Shown piece by piece: positions 16,002 through 23,507 of a stretch of DNA of 64,000 nt. Source of the stretch: DATEVL01 sp035471625 (GTDB lineage: Bacteria > Chloroflexota > Anaerolineae > Anaerolineales > E44-bin32); NCBI GenBank assembly GCA_035471625.1, contig DATIPT010000037.1, positions 1-64,000 on the forward strand. Reading direction: 5' to 3'. Each line of letters begins with the position of its first letter. Within the stretch, counting starts at the first letter, position 1. The notes under the pieces are model-generated. The model was given only the letters and a program-made list of their open reading frames with translations, was not told where the DNA came from and did not search any database. The translations under genes and the position numbers were made by a program.

Positions 16002-16991
16002 CTAGGGAAGCCCTACCGCGTCACGCACTTCGGCCATTGTCGCCTGGGCGATCGCCCGGGCCCGGCTCGCTCCGTCAGCGAGAACGTCGGCAACGCGTTC
16101 CGGATCCCGCGCCAGTTCCTCTCGACGAGCACGGAACGGTTCGAGGTGCTTGTTCAGGTTGGCGGCAAAGATCTGCTTGCAGTCCACGCAGCCAATCCCC
16201 GCCCGGCGACACTCCACGTTGATCCGGGCAACTTCCTCGGCCGGCGTGAAGACCCCGTGCAAAGAGAAGACGTTGCATACATCCGGATTGCCGGGATCGG
16301 ACCGGCGCTTCCGGGCAGGATCGGTGACCATCGTCATCACCCGGGCCACGGTCTCCTCGGGGGTCGCCGCCAGCTCGATGTGGTTGTTCAGGCTCTTGCT
16401 CATCTTCTGCTGGCCGTCGGTGCCCAGAACCTTGGGGACCTCGGTCGCTTTCATCTCCGGCTCGACCAGGACCTTCCGGCCGACACGGTAGTTGAAGGAT
16501 CGAACGATCTCGCGGGCGAACTCCAGGTGGGGCGCCTGGTCGACCCCTACCGGCACGATACCGGCCTTGTAGAGGGCGATGTCGGCCGTCATCAGGACGG
16601 GGTAGCCGACCAGTCCATAGTTGACGTTGTGCGGCTGCTGTCGCGCCTTCTCCTTGAACGTCGGGAGGTCGGTCAGCTTGCCTAGCGGCGTCACCATGGA
16701 GAGGATGGTGTGAAGCTCCGTCACTTCGGGAACGTGCGACTGAACGAAGACGATCGACTCGTCCGGGCGAATGCCGGCCGCCAGGAAGTCGAGAACCATC
16801 TCGCGCGTGTTCTCCCGCAGCGACACGGTGTCCTCGAGCGTCGTCAGCGCGTGCAGGTCGACGACGCAGTAGACACACTCGTAGTCGTCCTGCAAGGCGA
16901 CGTAGTTCTGGATCGCCCCGAGGTAGTTCCCCAGATGCTGGCGTCCGGTGGGACGCGCCCCGGAGAACACCCGGGTCTTCTGTTTGGCCAC
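16002..16991 (-). CDS. trpS: Tryptophanyl-tRNA synthetase
   Basis: TrpRS charges tRNA-Trp with tryptophan. The 329-residue class I enzyme shows the HIGH-equivalent in SGARPTGRQHLGNYLG near residues 9-24 and KMSKSLNN near 195-202. A CxxC-like pair with further Cys residues near 255-275 may bind metal. The GTG start directly abuts the TAG stop of the upstream SelW-like gene, so the two are almost certainly translated from one mRNA. No T-box is seen upstream of this operon. The gene is followed by dtd. Confidence 0.96.
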   Translation of the reverse strand: MAKQKTRVFSGARPTGRQHLGNYLGAIQNYVALQDDYECVYCVVDLHALTTLEDTVSLRENTREMVLDFLAAGIRPDESIVFVQSHVPEVTELHTILSMVTPLGKLTDLPTFKEKARQQPHNVNYGLVGYPVLMTADIALYKAGIVPVGVDQAPHLEFAREIVRSFNYRVGRKVLVEPEMKATEVPKVLGTDGQQKMSKSLNNHIELAATPEETVARVMTMVTDPARKRRSDPGNPDVCNVFSLHGVFTPAEEVARINVECRRAGIGCVDCKQIFAANLNKHLEPFRARREELARDPERVADVLADGASRARAIAQATMAEVRDAVGLP

Positions 16992-17240
16992 CTACGAACC
17001 CTCCCCGAGGATCTTCCCGACCAAGGACACCACCTCGCCCGGTTCGGCATGCCGTCCCAGGGCGAGCTTCGAGAACACCGGCTCACCGTCGAGAGCGATC
17101 TCGAACCGCCCGCCGTCGGACGGGACGAGCTCGACCGCCTCCAGCCGAGGCTCGAAGGCCTTCAAGAGATCGGCCGCCAGACCGGAGGCCCTCTCAGTGT
17201 AGTGTCAAACGGCGCAGTATTCGATGCGGATCCGGACCAT
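16992..17240 (-). CDS. selW: SelW/Rdx-family selenoprotein with in-frame TGA read as selenocysteine
   Basis: This 82-residue gene is hidden by an in-frame TGA at 17207-17205. It starts MVRIRIEYCAV, then TGA, then HYTERASGLAADLLKAF, and continues to GGRFEIALDG and PVFSKLALGR, the SelT/SelW/SelH (Rdx) thioredoxin-like fold. The TGA falls at residue 12, the U of the CxxU redox motif with Cys9. An AAGGAGG ribosome binding site (17258-17252) precedes the ATG, and a TTGGCC-17-TATACT promoter precedes that. A SECIS-like hairpin lies just after the TGA. The TAG stop touches the trpS start. SelW-like proteins are thought to be thiol/selenol redox proteins; the substrate is unknown. A nonsense mutation is the alternative. 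Confidence 0.87.
17166..17195 (-). promoter_or_regulatory. SECIS-like hairpin in selW
   Basis: Starting 9 bases after the TGA on the minus strand, GAGA pairs with TCTC and GGCC with GGCC across a small internal loop, leaving an 11-base apical loop that contains GGTCT. The apical GG lies 21 bases after the TGA, within the spacing usual for bacterial SECIS elements read by SelB. Position and shape are seen in the sequence; function is inferred. Confidence 0.65.
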
Positions 17241-17270
17241 CGCTTCCGCAGCCTCCTTGGGCTGGAGCGG

Positions 17271-17299
17271 AGTATATCGTGGGCCCACGCGAAGGCCAA
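17271..17299 (-). promoter_or_regulatory. Promoter of the selW-trpS-dtd operon
   Basis: On the minus strand TTGGCC (17299-17294) and TATACT (17276-17271) are 17 bp apart. The predicted transcript would start near 17264, just ahead of the AAGGAGG ribosome binding site of selW. The same -35 variant, TTGGCC, occurs at the glycosidase promoter near 44.4 kb. Confidence 0.65.
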
Positions 17300-17444
17300 G
17301 ATGTGGTCAGGTTCAGCTTCCGGGGAGGCGGTTCCGTTCCTGCGGCGGCTGGGCCATCCGTTCGCATGATGAGGATAGAATGGGAGCGGGTCGAAGTCGC
17401 TTCCGTGCCCGCTCAGACCCCGAGCCCATGGGGGGAGGATCGCA

Positions 17445-18407
17445 ATGGCCAGGAAGGTCCGTCCGGTCTCGCCGCGGCTATCCGTCGTCGTCCCGATGTT
17501 CGACGAGGTCCTCGGCCTCGCCGGCTTCCACACGGCCTTGACGGAAGTGCTTTCCGGCGAACGGATGGACTACTCCATCATCTATGTGGATGACGGATCG
17601 GCCGACGGCACCGGCGAAGCCTTGGATCAGTTGGCGCGCAAAGACCGTCACATCCAGGTCCTGCACCTCAGCCGGAACTTCGGCCATCAGGCGGCCCTTT
17701 CCGCCGGCCTGGACGCCGCCGACGGAGACATCGTCGTCACGATGGATGGCGACGGCCAGCACCCCCCTTCCCTGATCCCCGAGCTCCTCGCCCTCCACCG
17801 GGCCGGATACGACGTCGTCGCCACTCAGAGGATCGATTCCCGGTTGACGCCACGGATGAAGCGATGGACCGCCGCAGCCTTCTACTGGACGATCAACCGC
17901 CTCAGCGATACGCCGATCCTCCCCGGCTCAGCGGACTTCCGGCTGATGTCCCGTGCAGCCGCCGAGGGCCTGCGCCAGATGCGGGAGTACCATCGCTTCC
18001 TGCGGGGGATGGTCTCCTGGATGGGGTTTCGAACAGTGATCGTGCCCTACGAGCCTCCGCCCCGCCTGGCCGGAAAGACGAAGTACTCGACCCGAAGGAT
18101 GATCCGGCTGGCGTCCGACGCCATCTTCTCCTTCTCGCTGGCTCCCCTGCGGCTGGGCCTGGCCGTCGGGATCGGGTTCTTCTTGCTCGCCTGTCTCGAG
18201 GCCGCTTATGTCCTCAGTTTCTGGCTCCGAAACCGGGCCGACCTCCTCGTCCCAGGGTGGAGTTCCCTGATGTTCATGATCCTGATCGTCGGAGCTGTGA
18301 TGACCACGCTTCTTGGATTCATCGGTATCTACACGGGCTTCATCTTCCAGGAGGTCAAGCGGCGACCGCTCTATCTGCTGCGAGACCCCGCCCCGGATCC
18401 AGAGTAG
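17445..18407 (+). CDS. Family 2 glycosyltransferase with two C-terminal membrane helices
   Basis: This 320-residue enzyme resembles the DPMS/GtrB group, which transfers a sugar from a nucleotide donor to polyprenyl phosphate at the inner membrane face. The GT-A domain (about 10-230) shows SVVVPMFDE, YVDDGSADGT and the metal-binding MDGDGQHP motif near residue 105. Two membrane helices follow at about 240-262 and 280-305, as in GtrB. The sugar cannot be predicted. The ATG has a GGAGG site. It is divergent from the selW operon with 204 bases between, in which a TAGAAT -10 box lies at 17376-17381. Confidence 0.88.
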   Translation: MARKVRPVSPRLSVVVPMFDEVLGLAGFHTALTEVLSGERMDYSIIYVDDGSADGTGEALDQLARKDRHIQVLHLSRNFGHQAALSAGLDAADGDIVVTMDGDGQHPPSLIPELLALHRAGYDVVATQRIDSRLTPRMKRWTAAAFYWTINRLSDTPILPGSADFRLMSRAAAEGLRQMREYHRFLRGMVSWMGFRTVIVPYEPPPRLAGKTKYSTRRMIRLASDAIFSFSLAPLRLGLAVGIGFFLLACLEAAYVLSFWLRNRADLLVPGWSSLMFMILIVGAVMTTLLGFIGIYTGFIFQEVKRRPLYLLRDPAPDPE

Positions 18408-18573
18408 AGGTCGGCGCCTGCCGGTTCGGGCCGGCCGACTGCCGGGCATCGGGTCTTCATCCGGGCACGGCCGCGCTGGGTCGTCGGCGTGCGCGGACTT
18501 TCCTGCCATCTCTATGCCAGATGGTTGTGGAAAACCCCTGCGCAGTGTGAGATAATGACGCAAGGAGGATTCT

Positions 18574-18798
18574 ATGAGGCAATTGACTAGTTTCTTGGCA
18601 GGCGCGTTCTTCGGCGCGCTGATCGGCGGAATCACCGCCCTGTTGCTGGCTCCGATGTCGGGCGAGGAACTGCGCGCCCAGGGTCGAGCCAAGTTCGAAG
18701 AGGTTTCGGAAGACGTCCGGGAGGCGTACGAGGCCCGGGTGGCCCAGCTCGAGGCCGAAGTCGCCAAGCTGCGGGCAGGGAAGAAGTCGGAAGCCTAG
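18574..18798 (+). CDS. YtxH-like small membrane protein
   Basis: The 74-residue protein matches the YtxH pattern: a glycine-rich N-terminal helix (FLAGAFFGALIGGITALLLAP), then SGEELR, then a charged coiled coil (EVREAYEARVAQLEAEVAKL). YtxH proteins are general-stress-associated membrane proteins of unknown biochemical role. An AAGGAGG ribosome binding site precedes the ATG and an extended -10 box ending in GATAAT lies at 18551-18556. A terminator follows, so it is a single-gene transcript. Confidence 0.75.
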   Translation: MRQLTSFLAGAFFGALIGGITALLLAPMSGEELRAQGRAKFEEVSEDVREAYEARVAQLEAEVAKLRAGKKSEA

Positions 18799-18828
18799 GC
18801 AAGCGAAGTAGGCCCCGAACGAAATGTC

Positions 18829-18853
18829 GGCGGGACCCGATCAGGGTCCCGCC
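18829..18853. terminator. Bidirectional terminator between convergent genes
   Basis: A 10-bp perfect stem (18829-18838 with 18844-18853) closes a GATCA loop. It is followed by TTGATTCT on the plus strand, and on the minus strand by GACATTTC. It lies between the YtxH-like gene and the convergent metallopeptidase gene. Confidence 0.8.
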
Positions 18854-18877
18854 TTGATTCTCCGTCGAGGTCGAATC

Positions 18878-20917
18878 CTACTCGCCCGGCGTCAGGCTGT
18901 AGCGGTAGATCGCTGGCTGCCAGGTCCGACGGGCCGTCCCGGTGATGACCAGGATAGCTTCATCCGTGGCGCCCCCGACTCTCAGCGGGGCCGTCAGACG
19001 TCCTTCGGCATCGGGCGTCAGGTAGGTGACCTTCGTTTCGTCTCCCCGCTCGACCAGGGCCGCCCGATACGTTTGGGGAACCAGGTTGTACAGGCGCACG
19101 AACCCGGCGGCCTCCCAGCCCCCGTCCCCCGACTCGAAATCCTCCCCGTAGCCGATGGCGTCGATGCGGATGTCGTCCACCATCAACCCTTCGCCGTTGA
19201 CGGCGGCGTCGGTCACGTACTCGAACCGGACGAGGATTTCCTTGCCGGCGAAGGCGGATAGATCGACTCGTTCCTGGATCCACTCCGGTTCCTCCCCACC
19301 GCCACTCCGCGCGTTCCAACCCCAGCCATACGAGTTGCCGGAGGGATCCTCAGCGGTGCCGCTCGGGGTCTCGAGAATCGACCAGGTCTGACCGCCGTCG
19401 TCCGAGACAACGAGGTAGGCATAGTCCCAGCCCTCTTCGAGGTCGTACCACAACCAGTATTCCAGGGCGACGGGGCCGGTCACGTCGCTCAGGTCGAAGG
19501 TGCGAGTCAGGGTCATGTTGGAGTCATCCCCCCGATTCGACCAAAAGGCATAGTCGCCCGACTTCGCCCCCTCGGGAAGGATCGTGACGAGCGGTGTGCC
19601 CTCGACGGCAATCCGGTAGTCCCCGGGACATGTGATCCGAATGTAGTCGACTCCAAACTGGCCCACGCTCCGCGTCTCATCGGTGACCGGACAATCTTGT
19701 ACGGTCTCGGCATAGGCCGGCCTAGGCGCCGTCGGATAGGAAACGTATGCGAAGCGACCATCGGCGACATCCGGATCCTGGATCAAGAGCGCCAAGGCCC
19801 AATCGAGGAAGACGTCGTCCGCCGATAGGCCCGCGCCGGTGTCGGGATGGATGGCGCCCAGTTCAGTCAGGGTCTGGTCGATCGAATCGAAGCCGTTGGC
19901 AGCATGCGCAACGAGCGACTGGGTCGCTTCCGGCCCAAAACGGTCCAGGAAGTACGTCAGAATGAGGAAGGCCTGGCCATAATGACCCGACGAGTCCTCG
20001 TTGCCACCGGGCCAGTTGGAGAGGGTCTGGTCCGGCCGGTCGGCGTACACATAGTCGTGACCGCCTACGTCGAATCCATTGAGGTGCTCGGAGACCATCG
20101 AGAAGCCCTCATTGAGCCAGATGTCCTCATTCCGGTCGAGGATCCAATGGATCATGTGCTGGAACTCGTGCGCTAGGGTCGCCGCCGTGTACTCGCGGCC
20201 CAAGTCCGTGTTGTCGGCATTGAGGTAGAACATCTCATGCCCGTTCGAGTACTCTCGTGCCAGCGACGAGTACTCATCCCCGGGCGAGTAGTACCCTGCG
20301 ACCGTGCTACCCAATCCGCCCGCCAACAGGATGTAGAGGTGGGGGTCGCCGTCTACCCCGGGTGACCACTCGCTGCCGAAGAACTCGCGGTTGGTGGGGT
20401 ACGCCCCGGCCTCAAACTCGTCGACGAGCTGCTTCAGTTCGCCGAAATCGTAGTCCACGCCCCGCTCGATCCAGAAGTACACGTGGTCCGTGGCGTAAGC
20501 GAGCTCGGCGTCGACCTGGAAGTTCGTTGGACCGTCGTTGTTGGTTGCCCAGAATCGTTCCACGGTCCCCAGCGGGATCGGCGCGGCGCTCTCGGCCAGG
20601 ACCCGCGGAATCCCTTGCTTCCCCTCCAGCCGTTCAGCCAGGTCGATCGGGTCCGACACTGGGACGATCACCGATCGAAGGGCGAATTCCATCGCTTCAG
20701 CCTCGGGGGGAACGTCGCGAGCACCCCAAGACGAATCGGGTACCTCGGGCGTCGGGGCCAGGGTTGGGATGAGGGGCGGCGCCGTGGCGAACCCACCGTC
20801 GGCCGCCATCCAGATCGAAGCCCCTGTCCCGATGACGACCACACACAGGCAGCACAGCAGTCCGAGAAGGACCGCCGCGGCGACCCACCAGATGGTTCGG
20901 TCTGTCTTGGATTCCAT
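18878..20917 (-). CDS. Secreted zinc metallopeptidase with immune-inhibitor-A-like layout
   Basis: The 679-residue protein has one N-terminal membrane segment (about 10-36) followed by a Pro/Thr linker, so it is exported and probably anchored. The catalytic domain carries HEFQH at 250-254 and a downstream glutamate in NEGFSMVSEH (Glu270), the gluzincin HExxH...E arrangement. The C-terminal part (about 440-600) has a beta-rich module like the MAM-like region of immune inhibitor A, with paired LEYWLWYDLEEGWDYAYL and VDDIRID elements. Its target is unknown. A TATAAT -10 box overlaps the end of the upstream histidine-kinase gene (minus strand 20948-20943). Confidence 0.8.
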   Translation of the reverse strand: MESKTDRTIWWVAAAVLLGLLCCLCVVVIGTGASIWMAADGGFATAPPLIPTLAPTPEVPDSSWGARDVPPEAEAMEFALRSVIVPVSDPIDLAERLEGKQGIPRVLAESAAPIPLGTVERFWATNNDGPTNFQVDAELAYATDHVYFWIERGVDYDFGELKQLVDEFEAGAYPTNREFFGSEWSPGVDGDPHLYILLAGGLGSTVAGYYSPGDEYSSLAREYSNGHEMFYLNADNTDLGREYTAATLAHEFQHMIHWILDRNEDIWLNEGFSMVSEHLNGFDVGGHDYVYADRPDQTLSNWPGGNEDSSGHYGQAFLILTYFLDRFGPEATQSLVAHAANGFDSIDQTLTELGAIHPDTGAGLSADDVFLDWALALLIQDPDVADGRFAYVSYPTAPRPAYAETVQDCPVTDETRSVGQFGVDYIRITCPGDYRIAVEGTPLVTILPEGAKSGDYAFWSNRGDDSNMTLTRTFDLSDVTGPVALEYWLWYDLEEGWDYAYLVVSDDGGQTWSILETPSGTAEDPSGNSYGWGWNARSGGGEEPEWIQERVDLSAFAGKEILVRFEYVTDAAVNGEGLMVDDIRIDAIGYGEDFESGDGGWEAAGFVRLYNLVPQTYRAALVERGDETKVTYLTPDAEGRLTAPLRVGGATDEAILVITGTARRTWQPAIYRYSLTPGE

Positions 20918-20943
20918 GACTCTCCCAGGATCGAATTGGGCGA

Positions 20944-22353
20944 TTATATCCGGCGACGGCGGACCGGCGTCGCATCGTCCGGGGCGGCCGTCGGCAACTG
21001 GACCGAGAAGCGGCTCCCCCTCCCCGGCTCGCTTTCGGCGAGGATCCGGCCCCCGTGGGCCTCGACGATCTCACGCGAAATCGCCAACCCAAGCCCCGTG
21101 CCCCGCCCCTCACCGCCGGCGCGGGCCTTGTCGACTTGGTAGAAGCGCTCGAAGATCCGGCTCAGCTCCTCGGAGGCGATCCCCGGGCCGGCATCCTCCA
21201 CTGTGACGTTGATCCAGATCCCCTGAAGGAACCCGCGCACCACGACCTTCGCGTCGGGAGGACTGTGGCGGATGGCGTTGTCCATCAGGTTCGTGAAAAC
21301 CTGGGCCAACCGATCGCCATCGCCAATGACGCTGGGGAGGGGCGGGACCTCCATCTCGAGTCGGACTCGGCGCTCCGCGGCGGGCAGGCTCAACCGTTCG
21401 ACGACCGCCTTCACAACCCCTCCCAGGTCGACCGGTTCCCGCGCCAGGACAACTTGCCCCGCATCCAGACGAGCCAGGTCGAGCAGATCCTCCACCAGGT
21501 GGCGAAGCCGATCCGACTCCTCGAAGATCACGGTCCCGGCGCGTCGGACCCCCGCTTCATCCCCGGCCGCCCCATCCCGGATCGCCTGCGCGAACCCTTG
21601 GATTGAGGTGAGCGGGGTCTTGAGCTCGTGCGAAACGTTGGCGACGAAGTCCCTCTGGGACTGCTGCCCAGCTCGGACACGGTCGACCATCTCGCCGAAG
21701 GCGGCCCCAAGTTCCGCGACTTCGGACGGGCCCTGCACCTTCGTCGGAGCGACGTAGTCTCCGTCCGCCACCGAACGGGAAGCCCGGGCGAGGTCCTGGA
21801 GAGGGCGGGCGACCCAGCGGGCGATCATCCATGCCAGGACGATCGATACCACCAGGGCCACCACTCCGGCACGCACGAAGGGCCTCCCGAGATCCTCCCC
21901 CAGCAGTGTCGCCAGCCGTACTCGCGGCTTGGGCAGGATCAGAATCAGCGTCCGGCCGTCTTCGAAGGCCGTGATCGTGTACAGGAGATCGGCGTTGCCC
22001 TGCTCGAACTCGCCGCGCCCCGGCGCCCCGCTGAGCACGTCTGGCGGAGGGACGGGATCTTCGGGAGCGCTGTCGACGACGATCACACCGGCCGATTCGA
22101 CGAGAATCATCCTCCCCTGGGCAAGCTCGAGACCGCCAAGCGTCTGCCGCAGGCGGCCGGCGCCTTGTCCGAACACCCCGCGCGTCTCGCGCTGGGCGAG
22201 CACTCGAGAAACCAGGTCCATTCTCCGGTAGGCGTCCTGCACCGCGACCGGGTTGCCCGCCAGAAAGACCGCCAGGCTGGTGGCGAGCAGCGCGAGCACC
22301 AGCCCGGCGACGAGCAGGTAGGTCAGCAGGAGACGGGATTGCAGGGACCGCAT
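20944..22353 (-). CDS. Membrane sensor histidine kinase
   Basis: A 469-residue EnvZ/PhoR-type kinase. It has a first membrane helix (about 8-30), an extracytoplasmic sensing region to about 155, a second helix (about 157-180) and a HAMP domain (about 180-235). The HisKA domain has its phosphoacceptor in VSHELKTP, and the ATPase domain has an N-box with MDNAIRHS, DAGPGI and GRGTGLGLAIS. All key residues are present, so it should be active. Its gene lies 4 bases downstream of the response regulator, forming a standard two-component pair. The signal is unknown. Confidence 0.93.
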   Translation of the reverse strand: MRSLQSRLLLTYLLVAGLVLALLATSLAVFLAGNPVAVQDAYRRMDLVSRVLAQRETRGVFGQGAGRLRQTLGGLELAQGRMILVESAGVIVVDSAPEDPVPPPDVLSGAPGRGEFEQGNADLLYTITAFEDGRTLILILPKPRVRLATLLGEDLGRPFVRAGVVALVVSIVLAWMIARWVARPLQDLARASRSVADGDYVAPTKVQGPSEVAELGAAFGEMVDRVRAGQQSQRDFVANVSHELKTPLTSIQGFAQAIRDGAAGDEAGVRRAGTVIFEESDRLRHLVEDLLDLARLDAGQVVLAREPVDLGGVVKAVVERLSLPAAERRVRLEMEVPPLPSVIGDGDRLAQVFTNLMDNAIRHSPPDAKVVVRGFLQGIWINVTVEDAGPGIASEELSRIFERFYQVDKARAGGEGRGTGLGLAISREIVEAHGGRILAESEPGRGSRFSVQLPTAAPDDATPVRRRRI

Positions 22354-22357
22354 GGGA

Positions 22358-23038
22358 CTACGTCACGAGTTTGTAGCCAACGCCGGTGACGGTCTCGATC
22401 CGCACGGCCTGACTGCCTTCGAGCCGCTTGCGCACGTGGGCGACGTGAACGTCGACTGTCCGGGTTTGCCCGTAGAAGTCGTATCCCCAGACCAGGTTGA
22501 GGAGTTGCTCCCTGGTCAGGACGAGACCTCGATGCTCCGCCAGCGTCCGGAGGAGGTCGAACTCCTTGGCGCGCATCCCCACCGGTTCCTCGGCGACGCG
22601 GACTTCCCGCCGGCCTGGGTCGATGACGACATCGCCCACCCGGATCGGAGCCGACCCCGACGGTACCGGCCGATCGGCGCGCCGCAAGATCGCTTTCACC
22701 CGGGCCACCAGTTCCCGCGGGTTGAACGGCTTCGTCATGTAGTCGTCGGCTCCCAGCTCGAGGCCAACGATCTTGTCGACGTCGTCATCGCGGGCGGTCA
22801 GCATCAGGATCGGGACCTCGGAGTCGGCCCGGATCCGACGACAGACCTCCCATCCGTCCACCTCGGGGAGCATCAAGTCCAGGACGATCAGCGATGGAGA
22901 GGATCGGGCGGTCTGTTCGAGGGCCGACCGTCCGTCGCCGGCCGCCTCGACGTTGAAGCCTTCCCGCTCGAGGTAGAGCCGCGCCAAGTCGATGATGTGG
23001 GTTTCATCGTCGACGACGAGGATCCGCTCGCCCGCCAT
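22358..23038 (-). CDS. OmpR/PhoB-type response regulator
   Basis: A 226-residue DNA-binding regulator. The receiver domain (about 3-120) has the acidic pair in VVDDET, phosphoacceptor Asp in LIVLDLMLPEVDGWE and Lys in MTKPFNP. The C-terminal winged helix (about 130-226) shows the family-typical KEFDLLRTLAEH and VDVHVAHVRKRLE. ATG at 23038 is the start that begins the receiver at its usual point; an upstream in-frame start would add 18 residues overlapping ridA. It lies 7 bases after ridA and is the partner of the kinase that follows. The closest named relatives act in phosphate or envelope responses, but the regulon is unknown. Confidence 0.92.
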   Translation of the reverse strand: MAGERILVVDDETHIIDLARLYLEREGFNVEAAGDGRSALEQTARSSPSLIVLDLMLPEVDGWEVCRRIRADSEVPILMLTARDDDVDKIVGLELGADDYMTKPFNPRELVARVKAILRRADRPVPSGSAPIRVGDVVIDPGRREVRVAEEPVGMRAKEFDLLRTLAEHRGLVLTREQLLNLVWGYDFYGQTRTVDVHVAHVRKRLEGSQAVRIETVTGVGYKLVT

Positions 23039-23045
23039 ATCGCCG

Positions 23046-23453
23046 TCAGTCGCCGTGAGCCTCGGGGACAATGGCCACGGCTTCGATCTCAACCGCCGCG
23101 CCGCCGGGCAGGGCTGCGACCTGAATCGTCGACCTGGCCGGTGGATCGGTGACGAAGAAGGTCGCGTACGCGGCGTTCATGACGGCAAACTGGCCCAGGT
23201 CCGTCAAGAACACCGTCGTCTTGATGACGTTCGCGAGCGAAGTTCCACCTGCCCGAAGTGTGTTGCCGAGGTTCGTGAGAGCCTGACGCGTCTCAGCCTC
23301 GACCCCGCCCGGAACGAGCTTTCCCGTCGCCGGATCGTTTCCGATTGTGCCGGAGCAGAAGACCCAGCGGCCCGTGCGAACGCCATGCGAGTAGGGGCCA
23401 AGGGGTTTGGGCGCGTTCTGAGGCAGGAGCACTTCCCGTCGACTTGAGTCCAT
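23046..23453 (-). CDS. RidA family reactive-intermediate deaminase
   Basis: RidA enzymes hydrolyse reactive enamine/imine intermediates made by PLP enzymes. The 135-residue protein has the signature C-terminal block ARSTIQVAALPGGAAVEIE, including the Arg that binds the substrate carboxylate, and the N-terminal KPLGPYSHG motif. GGAGG lies 6 bases before the ATG at 23453, so this start is preferred over ATG at 23459, which touches the ribosome binding site. It heads a run with the two-component system and lies 54 bases downstream of leuS. Confidence 0.9.
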   Translation of the reverse strand: MDSSRREVLLPQNAPKPLGPYSHGVRTGRWVFCSGTIGNDPATGKLVPGGVEAETRQALTNLGNTLRAGGTSLANVIKTTVFLTDLGQFAVMNAAYATFFVTDPPARSTIQVAALPGGAAVEIEAVAIVPEAHGD

Positions 23454-23507
23454 GGGCATCCTCCGTGGCCGCCAGGGCGATTGTACAGCCCGAGCAGCCG
23501 TCAGCGA

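Noticed and set aside
17162..17533. Minus-strand 123-residue frame covering the selW start region
   Set aside because: Composition is Arg/Ser/Pro-rich without family resemblance, and it conflicts with the SelW-like frame, its promoter and its ribosome binding site.
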